The position numbers were made by a program, and so were the translations under genes. The notes beneath the pieces were generated by a model that saw only the letters and a list, made by a program, of their open reading frames with translations, did no database searches and was not told the origin of the DNA. From Piper betle (taxonomy: Eukaryota > Streptophyta > Magnoliopsida > Piperales > Piperaceae): a stretch of 64,000 bases of DNA. Below are positions 1 through 12,785 of the stretch, piece by piece (the stretch's first letter is position 1; each line of letters starts with the position of its first letter). The DNA is taken from the NCBI GenBank assembly GCA_033002965.1, contig JAURVB010013114.1:62001-126000 (forward strand). Direction: 5' to 3'.

Positions 1-579
1 GAAGAAGAGAATAAGAAGGGTCCAGAGCAACAGAGCTTGTCCACCTGTAGCGACCAATGGCCTAATAACTGCGGGCAGAGAATCACAGAGTAGAGACATG
101 AACACTCATGATGTAATACAACTAAGCACATAGTTGTGACCCACGGTCCATAGGCCACCCCAGAGAATGGAATTTAAGGAAAATTCGTGAAGGTAAAGTT
201 GGGATGATGGAGATGAACAGAGAGGAGATGCAGAGGTAGCAGGAGCAGCAGGATCAGACGGAGGAGGGGGAGGAGAGGGGCAGTTCGGACGGAGAATAAG
301 TGCGATAGGCACGAGTCAGGAGGAGAAAAATAAATGAGAGAGTCCTCTTCTTCCTTTTGCCCAGCAAAAGTAAAACAATGTATGAACAACAAACACCTCA
401 AGCTCTTCCAATTGCTCTTTTTTTATCACCCTTATCATACCCCTCATCATCGTCACGTCGCTTTTGCTTCCCGATTCCCCATAACTCCCAGAATTCCACG
501 CCTCCCCTCCCCCACATTTCAATTCCCTCCCCTCCCACTTCACTGTTCAAAACCTTCTTCTCCTTCTTCCCTTGTCTCC
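1..579. other. Upstream region of the WOX1 gene, no gene seen
   Basis: No recognisable coding sequence. About 395-575 is strongly pyrimidine-rich on the + strand, as is common in plant 5' flanks and leaders; short open frames here are low-complexity Ser/Pro/Leu strings and are not credible genes. Confidence 0.5.
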
Positions 580-583
580 CCTC

Positions 584-590
584 TATTTAA
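584..590 (+). promoter_or_regulatory. Possible TATA box of WOX1
   Basis: TATTTAA lies about 120 bases upstream of the WOX1 ATG, after a long pyrimidine stretch, a plausible position for a core promoter with an 80-90 base leader. Sequence match only; no transcript evidence. Confidence 0.3.
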
Positions 591-709
591 CATCACTTCG
601 TGCTCTGTGTTTTCTGTAGCTAGCTTTTTTATTATAGAGAGAGCTTTGTTTTTGCAACTAGTGTATATATATACACTGGTCTGCTGCTATATACAGATCA
701 GAGGGGAAG

Positions 710-2171
710 ATGTGGATGATGGGGTGTGGTGATGCTGCCGGCGGTTTGAGCACCGCAACCACCAGTGCTAGAAAGCTGCGACCTCTTGTTCCACGACCCA
801 CGTCTTCCATCCAGATTCCTCCTTCTTCTTCTACTACCACTTCTTCTTCTCCTTCTTGTCCTTCTACCAACTTCAGAAGCATCCATGGGCATGATCATTT
901 TTTCTCTCTTAGAAACCAGTTTTGTACGTCACATACTACATGCATGTATTACATAATATCTCGTTTGATTCATTCGTTTGTTTTGTGGTGATGGTGTTGA
1001 TGATTGGGATAGACTGTGTTGCAGCTGCGGGCACTGAGCATGGGAAGAGAGAGCTGGCGTGTACGACGCAGCAGGTGAGCTCACGGTGGAACCCGACGCC
1101 GGAGCAGTTGCGGACGTTGGAAGAGCTATACCGGAGGGGTACGCGAACCCCCACGGCCGACCAGATCCAGCACATCACCGCCCAGCTCCGTCGGTTCGGC
1201 AAGATAGAAGGGAAGAACGTCTTCTACTGGTTCCAGAACCACAAAGCCCGTGAGCGTCAGAAGCGCCGGCGAAGGATCGAGGCCGAGGAGCGTGACCGGG
1301 ACCATCTCTCCAACACCTCCGACCACAAGAAAGACCAATCACCAGGTATACACATACATACAAGTAATCGGTATGATCTATCTTCAGTCAACAACGGTCA
1401 TTGCTAACACCATTCTTCTTCTGCTTTGATCATGCAAATCAAGGTCCTCAAGCTGCTGATCAGGAGATGATCACCCCCAAGAACAACCACAACCCATGCA
1501 CTAGTACCACAGCAGATCACCAGGTCTGTATTATTGACATAATGTGATTGATGTATGGGCATAACATATGTATATTAAGCAAAATGAGAATAGATTTGAC
1601 GAACATGGTCGCCTTTGTTTTTGTTAAAAAACGTAAAGAGGACGAAAGCAGGGGATTGAAAAGGATGGAAGCAAGAAAAAAAAGGCAGCAAGAAAAGGCT
1701 TTTGTTAGTGTGTGTCGGGATATATATATATATATATATAAAATACGATAGGAGTACCAATAAGACTCAAAATAAAAGCAGCACCGATCATCACTTTCTG
1801 TCGGCCCCAATGGGTATAAACTTCATTGAGTTTTCTTATCCCTTTTGCTTTCTCTCCTTTCCTTTTCCTCGCAGGAATCTTCCTCCCTGTGTAGCAGGAC
1901 AACCATTCCAGAGATCAGAAAATCAAGCGAATGGCAGATGTTGCACCTCCTCCCACATTCTCCTCCTCCTTCTCTCATCGCCACCACCGTCGCCGCGGCC
2001 GCAGCCGTCGACCTTGACGGCGAGCAAGGTGCAGTAGACATGCAGACGCTGGAGCTGTTCCCTTTACATAACGACCTATCTCATCACGATGGATCGGCTG
2101 CTGCGTCTCTTTCTAATACTACTAGCTTTGGTGCATTCCAGTTCTACCAATTTCTTCCTCTCAAGAATTGA
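710..2171 (+). CDS. WOX1: WUSCHEL-related homeobox 1 (WOX1 / STENOFOLIA / MAEWEST type)
   Basis: Transcription factor of the WUS clade; in eudicots WOX1-type genes drive lateral (blade) growth of leaves and petals in the nucleus. Proposed exons 710-923, 1025-1345, 1444-1523, 1875-2171 (GT-AG, phases 1,1,0) give 303 residues. The start MWMMGCGDA and the following [10 protein letters not shown] are typical of WOX1 N-termini. The homeodomain spans about residues 91-155 ([10 protein letters not shown] to the [16 protein letters not shown] tail), with the extra loop residues of the WUS family. The WUS box TLELFPL is at 263-269, and the protein ends FYQFLPLKN, the WOX1-specific C-terminus. A conserved EWQMLHLLP block lies in exon 4. 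No lesions. Intron 3 contains a (TA)n tract. WOX4 is the nearest alternative but lacks the N- and C-terminal motifs seen here. Confidence 0.93.
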
Positions 2172-3342
2172 AAGGGAATTGGTAGAGATGTGCACCAAAT
2201 GTTCTTCTGTCTAATTTCATGTTGTAGTTAGTACGTAAGTTCAGTGGATACTAGCGAGCTCTCAAAGTTGTTGTAGCTGTTGGAATTGCTGTTGACGTGA
2301 ATAAAAACATGAAAGTTGCAAACGTTTGTTGGGTTTGGGTTTTTTGTGTTGATTTTGATTTGATTGCCAAAAAATGCATATCGGCCGTGTTTGTAGTAAC
2401 CAAAAAACAAGTTTCGATATTAAAGAAACAACGTCACTTAGCGGTTATATCTTGACGTCCTGCTTGTGTTATTTAATTTGAGCATGTTCGCAATATCAGA
2501 TAATCTCGGGGTTGTTCATGTGTTATTACATGGTCGAAGGTGTGAGAGACACTGAAGGAAAAAAACAGAAATGGGTATGTTTAATTTTATTAATTAGTAA
2601 GAATATTAAATTATCATGAGCAATTAATTGCATTTCATTAAGCTATATGTACTATTAGCGGTGGGATATTCTTGGGTTTCATGTCGGGGGTGATTCTTTT
2701 TCAGATTGCAGACACACATAGAAATCAAGGCAGGAACTTAAGTTACTTTGGTTCTGTTGATAGTTTTTATCAGCTGGTAATTTCTACTGTTAAATTTCTC
2801 ATAAGAAAGTACTTCACATATTAAGATATTATGGTTGTCTATACGGTGCAAATCAATCTTCTACTGTGAGATTAAAAAGGAGTTTTACAATCTTAAATGG
2901 TTTTGCAATGAAAATTTGTTGATGTTTTTTGAAGACAAAGAACTGACAAAGAGGAAATAAAACATGATAGAATGCAATTAAGTAGATATCGTTGAACTTT
3001 TTTTGAATGGAGCATTGAATGCTTTCCTGCGAACCCCGAGTACGTGCCCAGACAGCTCATGTGAATGCTTGTTACTGTGAACCCTAGAGATTGTGAGATG
3101 TTTGGCTGTCGTCTTCCACATTTTTGTATGGATCTTTCTTCCACTGTTCTTCAGAAAGTATCTGAATTGTGTCGAGCATGAAGCAGGGCTCTTGAGCTGT
3201 CCTCTTATATTCTCTTTTGCTGTAACTTTCCTCTCGTCTGCTAGACTTGTGAACTATACTAATTCACTCACTAGCCGTTAAGCAACTGATCAGGAGACTT
3301 GTTATGAGGTAAACAGCTGCCAAAAGACCATGAAACATTCGG

Positions 3343-3381
<39 letters not shown>

Positions 3382-6300
3382 TTTGTATAAACGCTTATAT
3401 GGGAACTTGCACCCACAAAGTTGCACCAATGTGTGCCAAGCTACACAAAAGGCAGTGATAAGACATAATTGTTTGCTATGCACAAGTATAGATGCAGCTC
3501 ATTAGATCCTTATATTTAGAAAAATCATGACAACCAAATGGTTAAGAAGCCTAGTGTTCTTCCTACAACCTGAGGACCGACCTGAGTTGCAACTGAAACA
3601 ATTTTTACCCACTTGTTTTGGCATAAATGGCAACGTCTCCATCCGAGCTTAATAACATCAGAGGAAAAATTAGAGAGAAGGGCAGAATAAACTATAAAGT
3701 AAATTCTTGTGCACAGTTCTTATATATCTTCCTAACAATAATGAGTTAATTATGGACAAAAAGAGGTCCGTGTAATGGAATGAGAGTTGGTAGGCGGGGA
3801 GAAGATACGTCCCTTCCACACCGACAATCACCACACAGCACTCAAACCAAAAAACCACCCTTTTATGATGATCTCATCATCAACACAACAACAATATATA
3901 TGACAATGGCAGCTCCATTTTGCTTCCATCTCTTTCCATTTCTTCCTTTATGCCTTGTAGTCTACCCAGATACGTACACTTCTACCATTCTCTAGCTATG
4001 TGGTCTGAATTCAAAGAAATTTTAGTTAATAAAAAGGAAGCAGTTAATTCAAGTCAGAGAGAGGTCTCTAGCTAGATATACGAGAAATGCAGATGAACCC
4101 ACAGGAGGGAAATAAAGAATTAACTCTTCTAAACAAACATTCATGACAAAGTCTGGAGATTATCATTGGCAAAGAGCGCTAGCAATTCTGGATAGCGGGG
4201 ATGTGATGTGCTTTATAGTTCTGTGCGAGATTAGATAAGAGAGATAGGCCGACCTCGATTCATGTCTAGTCTTTCAGGTGAGTAATTAAGGAAATGACCC
4301 ATCAGAATTTGGGGGCTCGTAGCAATTACTGGAGGGTTCACGTGCGCTCACTCCTCTTAATTCCATGGGGTGGGGGCCGGCCAAAGCTTTCACCAAAACG
4401 AGCCGCTTGTTGGCATGCAATTACTCGCAAAGGGGCAAACAATGGGCCTTCGCTTCTAGCAAAGTGCCAAAGACATCAGATTGGAACATGGAAGAGTGGA
4501 TTTACACAAGAGTAGGGAGGTGGAGAGTGGGATCAAAGGCGATAGAATGTCCTCAAACGTGGAATTTGGAAGAGACTCATCTCAATCAGAAGGGTGGCGT
4601 TGCCTTACACAGCCGTGGAATTTCGCCAGACTCACTGGCGTGTTTGAAGTTGTCGCAGACTGCAATCACATGTACGCATGGTCTTGTGACCATCACGTGT
4701 AATGTAAGAGGCGAGAAATATGCATGAACGGGACAAATGAGAGTTTAAGGAAGAGAGAGGTGAAAGATGGAGAAGATGCAGTGATGTCAACGACTAGAGA
4801 GGGACGGTCCCATCAACGGCAGCATAAGGGAAAGGCACATCACCTTCGGTAGTACGACAGCATAGCCATCAGAAGGTCATTAAAACAGAGAGAGAAAGAG
4901 AGCAGGAGCATATCACTACCGAGAAAGATAGGCAAAGGGATCAAACACAAAACTAGAAAAAGATGGTAAGGCAACCTCGTGACTCACGGCCTAGTAATTT
5001 CTACCAAGACATTGGACCTTGTAATTTCTACCAAGACATTGGAGATTGAAGAATGAAGAAATGGCGTCTCGTCGCCATCCAACAACAGTAGCTAGCACTT
5101 AGCAGGGAGAGGAGGCAGAGAACCAAATGCAGCGCAAGTGGTAGAGATGAAATTGGGAAGGATTGGTGGAATTGACATACCAATGTTGCACTATTGCATG
5201 GAGACCATGTCGTGCGAGGGCCATCCTCTTGTCAGCGTGGAAGATTGCAGACAAATATAATACTAGCTACTTTCAGACAAAGGGCTTCATCGTAATTAGG
5301 GGACCCCGGTACGGAGGTTAATCGGACGGGCAGTGGACAGAATTGAGGATGCGTCACAATCGACATGAATGTTGCAGAGAGTAGTTTGTCCGAATTGTAT
5401 CGTTTCTGATGTTGTGATACGATTTCACGGTTTGATGTTAATGCCAACCGTACGCATGTATGGGAAATTCATGGATGTGTCTCTGTTGGTATAGGGATTA
5501 CGGCCTTCGATTTATGAAGCCAAGCTGCCATTTTTTGTCGTCCAAGCGGATTCCTAAGATGTAGTTTAGTTGACGGGATCGATATACATGCATACGAAAC
5601 AAAATCCCCTTGTTGGCCATCTTGAAAGAGAATATTTTCCCCGTCATCAGGTTGATAGACAGACAGGTACTGCGATGATTTTACACCGACTGAGAGTTGG
5701 CGATTGACGGCGTAAGAGTTGTTACTGTGATGATCTACCATAACGACAAGTTTGTTTCACCATTTGCCGGCCTATTTTTATTTTCTATTTTTTTGACGAC
5801 TCAGATCGTCTGTATTGACTTTTATTCACCAGATCAGATCGTAGAAGTTCAAAAAGTTGCAAAGCATTCTCCATTCCTGTTAGTATTAGATTCAATGCCA
5901 GCAAAACGAACGATCCAAGCTCTTGTTTTCTCCAGAAACAAAACAAAATCCCCTTCAAGGATATGTAAAAACAGAGGGTTTAAAATCGAGGGTCCGTCAT
6001 GCCAAATATCAAATGAAAAACCGCATCAATCTTTACAGCAATAAGGGTACTCTTATTTTCTGTCTCACTTCAATTTGGATCAGAAAGGTTGACACAAGGA
6101 CTGGGCGATCTCCTCCACACAGGTTCGAGCTGTCTGTTAATCTTCCATCCGGTTTATTACAGGTCATCGTGCTGTTTGACATTCGTCTACCCAGATACCC
6201 CTGCTTTGAACAATTTATACTATGCGAATCAGTTTATGACGAAACGATGCCATGATGCATTCCGCAAACGCCTAATAAGCCAAACCTTTGCACATTTCTA
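2172..6300. other. Intergenic, no recognisable gene
   Basis: The first 200-300 bases should hold the WOX1 3' UTR. The rest is AT-rich with scattered short frames (for example around 4300-4730 and 5700-6250) that show no known motif, no splice-linked partners and no repeated structure. I see nothing to annotate apart from the (TA)n tract near 3345. Confidence 0.5.
3345..3379. repeat. (TA)n microsatellite
   Basis: Pure TA dinucleotide run of about 35 bases in intergenic DNA between WOX1 and RH21. Confidence 0.95.
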
Positions 6301-9300
6301 ACAAAAACCAAGTAATAATAGAAGACCCTTGTGTGACAAAAGATCATGCCCATGACAAACTTAACGCCTTGTTGCACCAAAAAATTATCTGAATGTAATT
6401 AATGAGCAACAAGAAATATAAAATGTAGATGTTAGCAGTCTAATCATTCCTGAAAAAGTCGAGGATATTAACAAGTACCAAACATACAAATCAAGAAAAA
6501 AAGCTATAGTGGTACAGCCATATTCAAAAACCAAGAAATTTTTTCAAGCAAAGCCAAGTAGTTCATCGTCACAAACTACTGGGCTACGAAAGACAAATAT
6601 TTGTATATCGTTCGGTTTAATTGTTCCAGGATAAGACAAGCTTCTTTTAGTCCAAGTTCTAAATTGCTACACAAAGAAAAATTGAACTTCAAACATGACA
6701 AGAGCCAAATGTTTTTCCAGATTACTTCAATAAGAGTCCAAAATTTTTTTCTCCTGTCCTTGGGATTCACAAATTGCAATTCATATTAATCTCACTTCAG
6801 TAGAGTTTCGGAAAAAACAAGGGCATTTCTTTTACACTCGGAAGTTTGAACTCATGGCAAGCTACAAAATTTGACCAAGAATACAGGATAACTGGAAAAA
6901 CCGACAAACTAGAGATTTGACACATTTTCATCCAGCAAAATCTTGCCGAGTTACATACCTTGTAACTTGTATACAGTTCCTAGTTTCTACCCTTCAGCAA
7001 CTGGTGCTCAATCTAAAAATATACTTTTGATAATGGGTGCATTTTCAGTTCCATCAGAAGTAGCTAATGTTTCTTAAAGTGCTCTCCTTGCAAGTTTGCA
7101 AAATTTCCAATGAAAGAGTAGGGGAAAATAGTTCTGACATAATAATATTTAAAATCTAAAAAATAATATCATAAATCAAACCAACGTTGCAGATACCAGG
7201 CAATGCCACTTTAATACTGAAGTCATACTGTCCTTTTTTTTCACAACTGACACCAACACATCACTTGAGGCAAGTTATGGGATGGGCCCTGTGAAAGCCT
7301 TCTTATGGAAGTATAGAATTTATGCAACAAATAATGAGCTAAAATAATTTAAGTTCAAAGTGTTAAGGACCTGAGCAGTAAATCGATTTCATCATTAGTT
7401 AAATACCCAAAAATCTCACCTCTTCCCAAGTTGGTTACGCTGGAGAATTTTAAGCTTAATCCCATTGGTTACCACTACCCCTGGAACCCGACTTGGAAGA
7501 AATCAATAATGGACAGATGTCCAGTCACTCACTGAAGGTTATTCCTTAAGAACCCACAAGCATGAAAACCAGAGTTCACCAGGCAAACTTGGAAATACTC
7601 AGCTAACAAAGGATGATATGAAAACAAATCAATACTAATAACCTTAGTTAGCAGAGTCCACCAGGCAAACTTGCAAATACTGACCGTGGTCAATTGGTAA
7701 TAACCTCAAAGCCATCCAAAACTCGGAAAATAGTTCTTCAAGATACTAGACATCTGAAGACATACTTAAAAATAGTTTAATGATACTGCATGTCTATAAG
7801 CCAAAGGAAGCAAGAAGGCAAGCATCAAACAGGATCAACTGGTTCTCCATCTGTAACCAGCCAGCCATAAAAAGCATGCATTGAGTTAAGAAAGAAATGA
7901 AAGCCATCAGGCATCTAACAACAAACAAAAAATCCTGACAAAGCAGTGCCTTTTGCGGCATGACCACTATGAATCACAAAAAAATAAAAAAATTAAAAAT
8001 AAATAAATAAATAAATAAACCTTCAGAAATAATACACGAAGAGAGTTAAAAGCCAAACATGGGCTGTCCTATTCATTAGCAATGTAGTAAGACATGATGA
8101 GACCTCTTCACATGGGTACATTACCCAGATACTACGAAGTTGATTTTATTATTTTTAGGCCACAGAAGTGATGGAACCCAAAAGTTATACTTGAATAAAT
8201 AAATATCCACGAATAATTTCAACAAAAAGTAAAATCCTAACCAATAAAATTTATCATCTCAAAGCAAGACAAAAAATATGATGTTATAGGTTAAAATATG
8301 TTCAGTTATATTATAACTGAACGGTGAAAATTTAGGTTAAAGGAAGATATACTAAAAAAATTGCTGTCTATTTGGTTGTCTTCATCTCAAACAATAAGTT
8401 CAAAAAATAAAAATATTTTTTAAAAAAAAAATTCCGATACCAAACTTTTTGTCTTGTCAAAAACCCATTATATGATTCTGCTATTCCGATTTTCAACGTA
8501 AAGCACTTTTAAACAGAAAACACATATTCTAAGCATATATTAAAAGAAAAAACACAACAAAAAATTATTTAACACTTCATATCAAGCGTAAAACTCAATT
8601 GTTGGTTTTTTCTAAGAACAATTTACATCCATAACCCCAAACCTTCCCCATCCAATGCTTTACTTCACCACCAACACAAACACGAGAAAAGTTATTCCGC
8701 CCTCTATTATTGCTTCCAAAATTGTGCACTACATTGACTATCAAGATACTGCCTCCAAAAGACTTCACCTATGAAGACAACATAAGAGAGCCACGGCACT
8801 GGGAAATAACAAGGACAACGAATATCTCTCAGTATGCAGTATTGCAGACATAAGGTTATAGCAAAAATCAATACAAATGCATACAATTAATCAAACCAGC
8901 CTGCAAATTCATGTCTCATTTTCTCATTCCATCAAATATAACCGAAGACAACTAAAAAATCATGCTTACCTTTCTTGTTTTTCGATGGTCATTTATGGGT
9001 ATATAAAACAAATTACGCTGTGTTCATCGCACTGGTTCACTAAAAAGTATCAAAACCACACGCAAATTAAATCAAAATTTTAATTAACTAGATGAAGATC
9101 ATAAAAGAGAGGTGATACGAACTTATGACAATGATATTATCAAGATACATCAGAATGCATCATCCTATTCACCGAAAGCAGTTGTATAAGTTTTCACTAT
9201 GTCTGCGAGAAGCAATATAACAGCATTCATGCAGGCACCAAATTGAGCGTGTTAAATACGTATCAGTTTGATACCATCCATTGGCCTATGTAATAGAAAT

Positions 9301-9701
9301 ATGGAAAGTACTATCCTTTTGCAAAGCGAAGGCATTTGTATGAACTACCTTTCATACTATTACCACACAATTAAAAGTAAAGCGAACCTCACTCTGAAAG
9401 CTAGTGTTAAAAAGAATTAGACAGTTCAGTCTCCTAAGATGTCCAGCAACAAAGGAAGGAAAAGAAGAGAACATACAGCAGTCAACACATACTCATATTC
9501 TAAAATTGCATGGAATTACATGTCATAAATCAAACACAATTTCTTTTATCCGAGCAAGCAATGTGTTTTTTTTAATATTCATATGCTCAAAATAACAACA
9601 GAGTCCAAGATAAAGCATCAAATGCGAGAATTAATAATATAAGTGACCATGAGTCCATCTAACCTTGTGCAGTAATATCAGTTTCTCAAATTCTGGAAAT
9701 C
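6301..9701. other. AT-rich region downstream of RH21, no gene seen
   Basis: This flank lies 3' of the minus-strand RH21 gene, so its right end should include the RH21 3' UTR. The remainder is AT-rich, with no long open frame on either strand and no recognisable domain. A short (AAAT)n run lies at about 7998-8019. Confidence 0.5.
7998..8019. repeat. (AAAT)n microsatellite
   Basis: Five to six AAAT units inside an A-rich stretch. Confidence 0.85.
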
Positions 9702-11771
9702 CTAATGAGCGAAAACAGTATCATTTCGCCTGGGTGGCCTGTCGGGTATCGTTCCTGGCTTAAACTTCGAAGCCTCGTGCTTAGCCAACTCCATCGGGAC
9801 TGGGCTCTTACTATCCTGAAGCATCATCTTGAGATCATAAAACACCTCAGTGTCCTGCATAGTCAAGAAAGTGGTAGCCACACCAGATTTCCCAGCACGT
9901 CCTGTTCGTCCAATCCTATGCGTATAAGCTTCAATATTACCCGGCATGTCATAGTTTATAACATGCCCCACGTCTGGTATATCAATACCTCGACCCACCA
10001 CATCAGTTGCCACAAGAACTGCGAACCTCCGGTTTCGAAACCCTTCCAGGCTAATCTCCCTCTGGTCTTGGGACTTCCCACCATGCAGAGTGGTTGCCCG
10101 GTAGCCATCTCTGTCCAGCTGTTTGGCAAGCACATCAGCTGATTTTTTCATATTGCAGAAAACAATCGCTGTCTGGTCTCTGATTTCATCCAGAATCTTT
10201 TTCAGCCGGTACATCTTCTCGGACTCCTTCAACACAATCACATTCTGCTTGATCGTCCCAGTGGCCTTGCCTGCCTGACCAACAGTCACCACAACAGGAT
10301 TCCTCAGATACTTCCTCGCCAGCCTCTCCACAGCAGCAGGCATGGTGGCGCTAAACATGTAAGTCGTTCTATAAATCTTCTTCGAGTCCAGCTCCTCGTC
10401 TTCATTCTCTGGTTTCAAATTGCTAGACGGCATGGCGTCCAAAACGCCCACAACCTGCGGCTCGAAACCCATGTCAATCATCCGATCCGCCTCGTCCAGA
10501 ACAACATAGTTGCACTGATTCAGAACGGCATACCTCCTCTCCAGACAATCCAGAAGCCGACCGGGCGTGGCAATCACAATCTCGCAGCCCTTCCGCAGCT
10601 TAAACCCCTGCTCCTCAATCGACTGCCCTCCCACAACCGAAACAACCCGAATTTCCAAATACCGAGCGAACTTGAGGGTCTCCTCCTCGATCTGCTGCGC
10701 CAACTCGCGAGTGGGCGCCATGACGACCGCATACGGCCCCTCGGCCTCGTTGTCCTCGTTCATCGGCGGCAATTTGGTGATGTAAGTGAGCATGGGAAGG
10801 ACAAAGGCGGCTGTTTTACCCGACCCCGTCTCGGCGATACCAATGACGTCGCGCTGCTGCAGACCAAGGGGGATGGTGGCCATCTGAATGGGAGTGGGCT
10901 TGTCGTACTTGGCCCGCTCGACGGCGGTCAAGATCTCGGTGCTAAGCCCGCTCTCGGACCACTTCCTCATCGGCCGGGGCACCCTGGAGCCCTTGTAGGA
11001 GATGTTATGGTCCTCTCGGAAGATGCGCCAATCCCTCTCGTTCATCTCCTCAAGCCGCTTCTCGGACCAGTGGCGCTCCACCTGCATGTCGAAGGCGTCG
11101 TAGCGATCGGCGGCCTCCTCCTTCTTGCGGCGGGCGGCGGCCTCCTCGGGCAGCTCCTCGACGCCGTCCTTCTTGCGGAACTCGTCGCGGAGCTCGCGCT
11201 CGTTCTGGGCAGCGAGCTTCTTCTGCTCGCGGCGGTCCATGCCAGCGCGTAAGCCGCGGCCGAAGAGGAGGCGGGCCTCGTGGGGGGTCTGGTAGAGGGC
11301 GTTCATGTCGCGGGAGGTGTCCTCGGTGTTCTCCCAGTCGAAGGAGAAGCGGAACTTCTCGCTCGGCTTGATCACCCGCTTCTTCGGCTTCTTCCCACCC
11401 AGGTACTGCTCCTTGATCGTCTCCATCTCCTTCTCCCTCTCACGCTCCGCTTGCTTCTCCGCCCGCTGCCTCTCCCGCTCCCTCGCCTCCTCTTCCCGCG
11501 ACCGCCGCTCCGACTCCCGGTCCCGGTCGCGGGAGGAGCGGTGGTGGCCGTGCCGCCGGTGGGGATCGTCGGAGACGGCGCTTGGGGAGGCCGCGTAGCC
11601 GGCGGTGATTTGCTGCTGCGATTCTAGGGCACGGCGCTTCTGATCGGAGACTTCTTGTTCTCGGCGCTGGATGGCGAGCTGCTGCCGCTGGGACTTGGTG
11701 AGGAAGACGGGTTTGGGTGGGCCGCCCGCGGCGGCGGCGGCGGCTGTGGTTTCGTCGAGGGGTCGCTTCAT
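9702..11771 (-). CDS. RH21: DEAD-box ATP-dependent RNA helicase 21 (Prp28-type splicing factor)
   Basis: Plant homologue of Prp28/DDX23, the U5 snRNP helicase that swaps U1 for U6 at the 5' splice site during spliceosome activation (nucleus). One uninterrupted exon of 689 residues, as in Arabidopsis RH21 (about 730). Residues 70-120 form an Arg/Glu/Ser-rich, charged N-terminus typical of this family. Helicase motifs in order: Q motif PTPIQ near 292-296, Walker A AETGSGKT 313-320, PTRELA 353-358, TPGR 402-405, DEAD 426-429, SAT 474-476, [11 protein letters not shown] near 588-598, [10 protein letters not shown] 618-627. The C-terminus RRNDTVFAH closes the protein as in relatives. All catalytic motifs are intact. 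The coding region is GC-rich at its 5' end, unlike the flanks. Start chosen because MKRPLDE opens the conserved N-terminus. Confidence 0.95.
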   Translation of the reverse strand: MKRPLDETTAAAAAAGGPPKPVFLTKSQRQQLAIQRREQEVSDQKRRALESQQQITAGYAASPSAVSDDPHRRHGHHRSSRDRDRESERRSREEEARERERQRAEKQAEREREKEMETIKEQYLGGKKPKKRVIKPSEKFRFSFDWENTEDTSRDMNALYQTPHEARLLFGRGLRAGMDRREQKKLAAQNERELRDEFRKKDGVEELPEEAAARRKKEEAADRYDAFDMQVERHWSEKRLEEMNERDWRIFREDHNISYKGSRVPRPMRKWSESGLSTEILTAVERAKYDKPTPIQMATIPLGLQQRDVIGIAETGSGKTAAFVLPMLTYITKLPPMNEDNEAEGPYAVVMAPTRELAQQIEEETLKFARYLEIRVVSVVGGQSIEEQGFKLRKGCEIVIATPGRLLDCLERRYAVLNQCNYVVLDEADRMIDMGFEPQVVGVLDAMPSSNLKPENEDEELDSKKIYRTTYMFSATMPAAVERLARKYLRNPVVVTVGQAGKATGTIKQNVIVLKESEKMYRLKKILDEIRDQTAIVFCNMKKSADVLAKQLDRDGYRATTLHGGKSQDQREISLEGFRNRRFAVLVATDVVGRGIDIPDVGHVINYDMPGNIEAYTHRIGRTGRAGKSGVATTFLTMQDTEVFYDLKMMLQDSKSPVPMELAKHEASKFKPGTIPDRPPRRNDTVFAH

Positions 11772-11821
11772 CGTCGGAGAAGAGGAGATGCGGATCGCTT
11801 GGGTAAGGGCAGGAGGGGAAT

Positions 11822-11957
11822 GATCTTTCTTCCCTCCTTTCTTTCTTTCTTCCTTTCTTTCTTTTCTTTCTTAGGGGTGGAATTCGTTTCCCGATGATCT
11901 TTCATTTCCTTTTCTTTCTTTCTTTCTTCGTTCCTTTCTTTCCCCATTCCTTTTTTT
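11822..11957. repeat. CTTT-rich tract upstream of RH21
   Basis: Imperfect CTTT/CCTTT repeats in two blocks, ending about 50 bases before the RH21 start codon. In the transcribed sense this is a GAAA-rich leader, so it is probably part of the RH21 5' UTR or core promoter. Confidence 0.7.
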
Positions 11958-12002
11958 TCTATGGGGATGGAATTCGGTCCGTGGGTTGCCAATTTTACAC
12001 AT

Positions 12003-12785
12003 GGTTGTAAAAATTATAATCGGAATTAAAATTGGCTTTAGAACGAATTATATTGGAATCGGACTAAATTGGCCATGAATTATTTCAATTAAATCGCCCT
12101 GAATCAGTTTTATACAAAAATTTCAACTTAGTTAAAATTAGTAGGTTATTAATATAGAATATGTCATTCTGATATAATTTTCATGTTATAACGTGCATTA
12201 TATTTTATAATATTTTTTCATATTTTTTTGGATTTTTTTAAAATTATTTAGAATTAGTTATTATTTTTGACTCGAGTCAGAGTCGAGTTAACTTTTAATT
12301 ACAAGAATGCCATTTCTATTTCATCCCTCGTTCTCCCACCCCGTCGGCCATATACCCTCCCCCGATAGTCGCCACCATCGCCTTGCCCAGTCGCCCCCCT
12401 CGCCCCTGTCCTACCCCGTCGCCTCCCTCACGGCCATATTGCCCTGTCGCCCCCCCTCCCCCTCTCCTCACCTTTCGCCCCGCCTCACTGCCCCACCTTG
12501 CCATTCGACCCTGCCCTCGCAGCTTGCCCCGCCCCGCCTCGCCACTCCGTCGCCTCCACGTCCCATGCTGTCATTGCCCCCCAGGCACCCCTCCCCCAGC
12601 AACCTGTTGCCTCCCTGTCGCTGGCCGGAATCGACAGAATCGGCTCGAATCGGGAAAAATCGGCTCAAATCGATCAATTCGTGACCGATTCATGTTGTTT
12701 TTTAAATTAAATCGCCGCCGATTCGATTTAAATCGGCCGATTCTGAGTGGAATCGACCGTTTTATGCATATGTGGTTTTACAACC
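12003..12785. mobile_element. Candidate non-autonomous element with 10-bp terminal inverted repeats
   Basis: The stretch begins GGTTGTAAAA and ends TTTTACAACC, a perfect 10-bp inverted pair 783 bases apart. Both ends lead into sequence rich in AATCGG/CGATT motifs; the middle (12340-12620) is unusually GC-rich and Pro/Ser-like in all frames but carries no recognised domain. No clear target site duplication is visible, so the superfamily is not assigned. Part of the inside (about 12254-12300) matches the LTR-like repeats at 14.8 and 17.5 kb. Confidence 0.45.

Noticed and set aside
4294..4727. Overlapping 73-120 codon frames
   Set aside because: No known domain, no splice structure, overlapping in different frames; composition not gene-like.
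10567..11627. Several plus-strand frames over RH21
   Set aside because: Antisense shadows of the GC-rich helicase exon.
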